Source of the DNA: a bacterium
GTDB taxonomy: Bacteria > Verrucomicrobiota > Verrucomicrobiia > Limisphaerales > UBA11358
Reading direction: 5' to 3'
DNA: 7,063 nt
Assembly: GCA_021781185.1 (NCBI GenBank)
Contig: JAJXXI010000067.1
Coordinates: 1-7,063 of the forward strand
In this document: piece by piece, positions 1 through 4,400 of the stretch
How positions within the stretch are numbered: the first letter of the stretch is position 1
How the letters are laid out: the number at the start of each line of letters is the position of its first letter
Position numbers and translations under genes: made by a program
The notes under the pieces: generated by a model
The model's input: the letters and a program-made list of their open reading frames with translations, nothing else
Databases searched by the model: none
What the model was told of the DNA's origin: nothing

Positions 1-1144
1 ACCGGTAGAGCGGCAGCACTTCCTTGTAGGGACAGAAAATCTGCGGCACTTGCGTCACGTCCGGATTCACCCAGCGCGCCAGCATCTTCCGCTGGTCGGC
101 GATGATCGTTTCGAGGCGCTCCGCCTTTTCCAAGGCGGTGCCGCCGCCGGGCATGCCGCTGTCGTGGATGCCACGCATGCCGAGCGTGTAAATATTTTCA
201 TACTTGCCGTTCGACCGGACGCGTTCCGCCCAATACTTCAAAACGCCATCAGGATTGGTGACGAAATTGTAGTCGCCATGTTTTTTCTCGTCCCACTCGC
301 TCACGTTGTCGCGGAGCATCTGCTCACAGTGCGACGAACCCATGACGATGCCGTATTCATCCGCCAGTTTTGGATCTTCCGGAAACGAGTTGAATGCCGC
401 CGTGCCTGGATGCATCGCCGGCCAGAGGTAATTCGCATGCAGCCGCAGCAGCAGTTCGAAAATCTTTGCGTAAGTTTTCGGCCCGATGTGGCCGGTTTTC
501 GGATCAAATGTCTTCGACGCCCACGGGCGCAATCCCCAGTCCTCATCGTTCAGGAAAATGCCGCGATATTTCACCGCCGGCGGACCCTGCTTGAGCAGAT
601 CGCCTTGCAACGCCAGCGTGGCCCGGTGTTTCACCGGCACATCCGCCCACCAATACCACGGCGAGACACCGATCATTTCCGACAGCGTGTAAATGCCGTA
701 AATGGTTCCGCGCCGGTCGCTGCCGGCGATGACCAGCGCGCGTTTGACCCCCGGCAATGGATTTTCCACAACCTGAAGCAGGTAGCTTTCCCACTGGCCG
801 CTGATGCCGTTTGTTGCCAGTTTTCCTTCCGCCGCAAGTTGATCCACCAGTTTGCTCTGGCCCAGCGTGCCGACAACGACGCCGACGGTGCCGCCCACCG
901 GGAAAGTATTTTCAACTGGCGGTGTTACGCCTGTCACTCGTGTGAAATCCGCCGCCAGATCGCCGGTGGCGCGCAGCACCGCGCGGCTGTCGTTGGTGTC
1001 AACCAAGATGGCGGACACGGTTTTGCCGCTGGCCAGAATCAGGTCATCCGTGCCGGGCGAGCCCGTCAGTGCCAGTTCCGCCGCAGGGGCGGACGCACAC
1101 AAACCGGCAGCGGCCAGAATAATGGAAAACAATTTAATTTTCAT
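1..1144 (-). CDS. GH115 family alpha-glucuronidase, secreted (3' end beyond window)
   Basis: Translating the minus strand from the ATG at 1144-1142 gives 381 codons with no stop before the window edge, so this is the N-terminal part of a longer protein (GH115 enzymes usually have about 800-1000 residues). GH115 enzymes release glucuronic acid or 4-O-methylglucuronic acid alpha-1,2-linked to xylan, and some act on arabinogalactan. Visible GH115 hallmarks are YRGIFLNDEDWGLRPW (about 193-208), WPAMHPGTAAFN (241-252), GSSHCEQMLRDN (269-280), LGMRGIHDSGM (321-331) and CPYKEVLPLYR (371-381). N199/D200, H272, R324/D328 and E375 appear to correspond to active-site residues of Bacteroides ovatus BoAgu115A, as I recall its numbering. 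Residues 1-22 look like a Sec signal peptide, which supports this start. The nearest in-frame upstream stop is TAA at 1178-1180; only a TTG lies between it and the ATG. No Shine-Dalgarno sequence is visible. The gene lies downstream of the lyase gene on the same strand, 339 bases away, so co-transcription is possible but not shown. The family call is firm; the substrate is inferred. Confidence 0.93.
   Translation of the reverse strand, partial: MKIKLFSIILAAAGLCASAPAAELALTGSPGTDDLILASGKTVSAILVDTNDSRAVLRATGDLAADFTRVTGVTPPVENTFPVGGTVGVVVGTLGQSKLVDQLAAEGKLATNGISGQWESYLLQVVENPLPGVKRALVIAGSDRRGTIYGIYTLSEMIGVSPWYWWADVPVKHRATLALQGDLLKQGPPAVKYRGIFLNDEDWGLRPWASKTFDPKTGHIGPKTYAKIFELLLRLHANYLWPAMHPGTAAFNSFPEDPKLADEYGIVMGSSHCEQMLRDNVSEWDEKKHGDYNFVTNPDGVLKYWAERVRSNGKYENIYTLGMRGIHDSGMPGGGTALEKAERLETIIADQRKMLARWVNPDVTQVPQIFCPYKEVLPLYR
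1079..1144 (-). other. Sec signal peptide of the GH115 enzyme
   Basis: The first 22 residues have a basic N-region (MKIK), a hydrophobic core (LFSIILAAAGL) and small residues suited to signal peptidase I, with likely cleavage after ASA (residue 19) or PAA (residue 22). The cysteine at residue 16 is not preceded by a good lipobox (AGL before C), so lipoprotein processing is less likely. The opening codons are AT-rich compared with the rest of the gene, as is common at translation starts. The enzyme is expected in the periplasm or outside the cell. Confidence 0.8.
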
Positions 1145-1154
1145 GCGAGTGGGA

Positions 1155-1365
1155 ATTGAAGCTGCCAACCAGGTTTTTTATTTAAGGGACGTTCCATAAA
1201 TGTCGTTGCCGCAGTCCTTCGCCATCTGTGGAGACAAACCCATCAGTTCATTCACGCCGTGGCAGCCGCCCATGCCGGTATCATGGCGGAGGGTGGAGTT
1301 GCCGGGAAGGAGCAACGCTGGCAAGGCCGGTCTGGAAAAAATCAGCCCTGGTTGGTGGCTTCGAT
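1155..1365. repeat. Possible small inverted-repeat-bounded element (MITE-like or dispersed repeat)
   Basis: The 19 bases at 1347-1365 (CCTGGTTGGTGGCTTCGAT) match the reverse complement of 1155-1173 (CCTGGTTGGCAGCTTCAAT) at 16 positions. Both arms also have a run of six A or T just inside. They enclose 173 bases of GC-rich sequence with no recognised gene. No clear target-site duplication is seen, so transposition is unproven. A related CACCAACCAG lies at 1436-1445, outside the block, which leaves open that the motif is a protein-binding site instead. The end at 1155 is only 10 bases from the GH115 start codon. Confidence 0.4.
1266..1289. repeat. Imperfect hairpin inside the intergenic block
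   Basis: CCGCCCATG at 1266-1274 pairs with CATGGCGG at 1282-1289 around a 7-base loop, giving eight base pairs with one bulged C. It lies near the middle of the inverted-repeat-bounded block. No T-run follows on either strand, so it is not a standard terminator. It may belong to a structured repeat or simply be chance in GC-rich sequence. Confidence 0.35.
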
Positions 1366-1428
1366 GGATAATTTTCATTTGGTAATATCAGCTTTGTTCC
1401 ACAGAGGCCAATCTATTCTATTTGACAC

Positions 1429-1464
1429 GCCGGCGCACCAACCAGTTTCGTTTCAATCGCCGGC
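1429..1464 (-). terminator. Possible stem-loop after the lyase stop codon
   Basis: GCCGGCG at 1429-1435 and CGCCGGC at 1458-1464 form a seven-base-pair, all-GC stem with a 22-base loop, starting about 20 bases after the TGA of the lyase gene. There is no T-run downstream on the minus strand, and the loop is long. It could stabilise the 3' end of the message or be a weak terminator; chance is also likely because GCCGGC is self-complementary and common in GC-rich DNA. Confidence 0.22.
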
Positions 1465-1483
1465 ATTCCATTTCTCCGCCGTT

Positions 1484-4400
1484 TCACGGCAGCTCCAGCC
1501 GGTAAAAACTTTGCGGCGATTGCGGATTCACGGCATCGGTAAAATTAAAATTGCCGCCGGCATCAAATTGATTTGTCGTGATGACCGTCCATTGCGCCAT
1601 CGTCAGATTGGTGGTGGCCAGCATGTAATACGTCCCGTAAGCCACGCCGCCCGAGCCGCCAAGATACAGGGTGTCGCCGCTGACGGTGACCAGCCCGATG
1701 ACCGGCGGCGAATATGCTGCGACGGCCAGCGTCCCGGAAAGCATAAACAGATTGGTGTTCCACACCAAGCCGTCAGGCAATGCCGGAAGAACCAAATGGC
1801 CAAAGGAGCCGGCGAAATTCCCGGCGGAGAACAACTGGAAACTGTCGCCGGCCGTGAACGCCGCTGCCCCTGTGTTGGTGACGGTGAGCGTGCCACCGGC
1901 GGTCAGGGTGCCGGCCACGACCACCGCATCGTTGGCCGGCGGTGAGTGCGAGATTTGCATGAAAATCGCGCTGCCCTCGGCGAGCAGCAGGTTGTTGCCG
2001 ATGGTCAAGGAGCCGGGCGCGTTGCCGGGCGCGAGCGTGCCGCCTGAATTTACGGTCACAGATCCGTCCACCGTGCCGGAGCCGCCCAGCGTGCCGCCAT
2101 TTTGCACGGTCACATCGCCGGAACCGGTGGCCGAGCCGCTGGCGTTGTTGGCCAGCACCGTCACATTGGTGATGATGGTGGTTCCCGCATAGCTGTTGGC
2201 CCCCTGAAGGATTAGCTCACCGTTGGCCTCCGTGCTTTCCACCGTCAACGAGCCGCTGCCGTTGTTGCCGATGGAGTTGGCGTAGGTGACGGAGTTGCCA
2301 TTCACATCAATCGTGCCGCCGCCGGCTGCGAGGGTGATGCCCGCGTTGCCGTTGGAGGTCAAATCCGCCGAACCGTTGTTGCCGGTCAGGCCGGCCGCAT
2401 ACTGCAACGAACCGCCGTTGAAGGTCAGTCCACCGAAGTTGCCGCCGCCGAGCGCATTGATGCCGTTGAGATTCAGCGTGCCGCTCTGGAGCAGTGTGCC
2501 GCCGGTGTAATAATTTGCGTTGGTCAGCACCACGGTGCCGGTGGCATACATCGGCGTGGCATTCGCCGTGCCCGCGCCGGTGCCGGGCAGCAGGCCCGAC
2601 ACATCACCATTGGCACTGGAGGCTGGAATGCCGATGGTCAACGGTCCGGCGTTGAGGTCGCTGCCGATCACACCATCCACCGTCAGCGTGTTGCCCGCCG
2701 TCGCGGCCAGACCGCCGCCGTTGGCGAGCAGGTTCACGGGACGGGCGTTGGCTCCCGCATTATCGAGTGCAAACGTGCCGTTGGCGACCACGGTGCCGCC
2801 GTTCAAATTCACCGCCAGGCCCGCCGAGGCGGACCCGAGCGAGCCGTTGCCGGCGATGAGGGTTACGCCGCCGTTCAAGTAATTCTGATCGGAGTAACCA
2901 TTGCCCGTGCTGTTGATGACCACCGTGCCCGGACCGGCCTGCACGTAGGCCGACGTGCCGTTTTTGGCGTTGCCAATTCCGGTGTTGAGGACCAATTCGC
3001 CGGCGGAGTTGTTCTGCCAGACGACGAAGGGACCGGAGCCGCTGGAGTTCGGGCGGAAGGAACCGTTGTTATAGGTCACTTTGTGCGGCCCCACGTCCGG
3101 CGTCACCAGAATATTGGCGAGCGTCAGGGTGGAATACGAGGCGACGGAAATATCCGCGCCCACATCGGTGTTGAAACGCATGCTCAGGAGATACGGCTGA
3201 CCGGACCAGCCGGTGATGTTGCCGGCCACGTCCAGGTTGCCCGATGTTCCTGCCGTCCCGCTGGCGGCGGTGTAAAAGCCGGGAATCTGGCTGCCGCCAA
3301 TCACCGGGTAGGGTGAAGGCGCGGTGAGCGTGGCCGCAAAGTCATAGAGCCCGACGGTCGCAAAAATGGCGTGACTGCCGACAAAGGCATTGTTGCCCCC
3401 GGCCGTGGTGGTCGTAATGACGGCGTTGGACGCGACTGTGGTGCCACCTGCGCTCACCGTGGCCGGGCCGGTGAATTTCACCAGGCCGCCGGCATTCACC
3501 GTGAATGCACCAAGGGCGACCGTGGGATTGTTTGCACCCGCCACCGGCGCGGCGGAAATGACCGAGCCGCCCGCGTTCAAGACGGTTGAAGCAAACGTCT
3601 GACTGCTGACGGCATTGCTGCTGCCGCTGACTTGCAGCGAACCGCCGCCCAGCGTGAGGGCGTTGGCTGCCGGGATGAGGTTGGCGGCGGGCGAATTTGA
3701 GGCGCTATAATCAAGAATCAGGCTGCCCGCGTTGACGGTTGCACCACCGGTCAAGGTGTTGGTCGCCCCGCCCAACACCAGCGTTCCCGGGCCGGTTTTG
3801 GCCAGACCCGCCGAGCCGGCGATGACGGTGTTGATGGTGGCGGACTGGTTCACCACCTTGATGTCGGGACTTGCTCCCAGCGTGAGCACATTGGTTCCGG
3901 AAAGAATCCAATTAAAGCTCGCAGAAGGGTCGCCAAAGATCATTTCACTGATCGTGCGGGCGGTGTCCAAAGTGATCGTGCGATTGGTGCTGAGATTCAC
4001 CGTGCTGAAATCGGCGGTGCTGCCCGTGCCGGAAGCAACCGCCCCGCCGCTCCAGTTTGTAGCATCGCCCCAGTTGCCGTTCGCATCCGCCGTCCAAATG
4101 CCGCTGGCGTTGGCAAACGGCGTGGCGCTGGCCTCGGGCGAATTGCCGCTGGTGCCGCCGGGACCGGTGGCCGTGACGACATAATAATACGTCGTGCCAT
4201 TGACCAGGCTGGTGTTTGTGTAGCTGGTGCTGGCTATGCCGGTTGCCACAATGGTCGTCTCATTGCCGGCGCGGGTGCCGCGTTTGATGTTATAAGTCGT
4301 TGCTCCGGCGGCGGCGGGCCAGGTCAGGATGATCTGGGCGTTGGTGCCAACGGCTGACAGGCTGGCGGGAAAAGTCTGCTGGCTGTTGACCGAATCAGTG

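Larger units (their letters stand above)
1145..1483 (-). other. Intergenic region between the lyase and GH115 genes
   Basis: This 339-base gap carries the 3' end signals of the lyase transcript, if any, and the leader of the GH115 gene. No good sigma-70 promoter is visible: a TAGAAT hexamer (minus strand, 1420-1415) has no acceptable -35 at 16-18 bases. The 11 bases before the GH115 ATG contain no purine-rich ribosome binding site. Most of the gap (1155-1365) lies between two arms of an inverted repeat. Small reading frames on both strands inside it have no recognised protein similarity. Confidence 0.8.

Noticed and set aside
50..1159. 369-codon plus-strand reading frame opposite the GH115 gene
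   Set aside because: Arg/His/Gln-rich translation with no recognisable motif, lying exactly antisense to a gene with clear family motifs and a signal peptide. It is open only because of GC-rich codon use on the other strand.
1178..1378. 66-codon minus-strand frame just upstream of, and in frame with, the GH115 gene
   Set aside because: No signal, no ribosome binding site and no recognised similarity. It ends in TAA before the GH115 ATG, so it cannot be an N-terminal extension without readthrough. It lies almost wholly in the inverted-repeat block.
1200..1385. 61-codon plus-strand frame in the intergenic block
   Set aside because: No recognised family. It could be a chance frame within a dispersed repeat; not supported as a gene.
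1415..1420. TAGAAT as a -10 promoter element on the minus strand
   Set aside because: No hexamer resembling TTGACA at 16-18 bases upstream; too weak to call.
1259..1945. 228-codon plus-strand frame running from the gap into the lyase C-terminus
   Set aside because: No recognisable protein, and it overlaps the conserved C-terminal module in antisense.
1718..4102. Classical type V autotransporter
   Set aside because: PATR repeats are present, but the protein ends in a short module with no room for a C-terminal beta-barrel.
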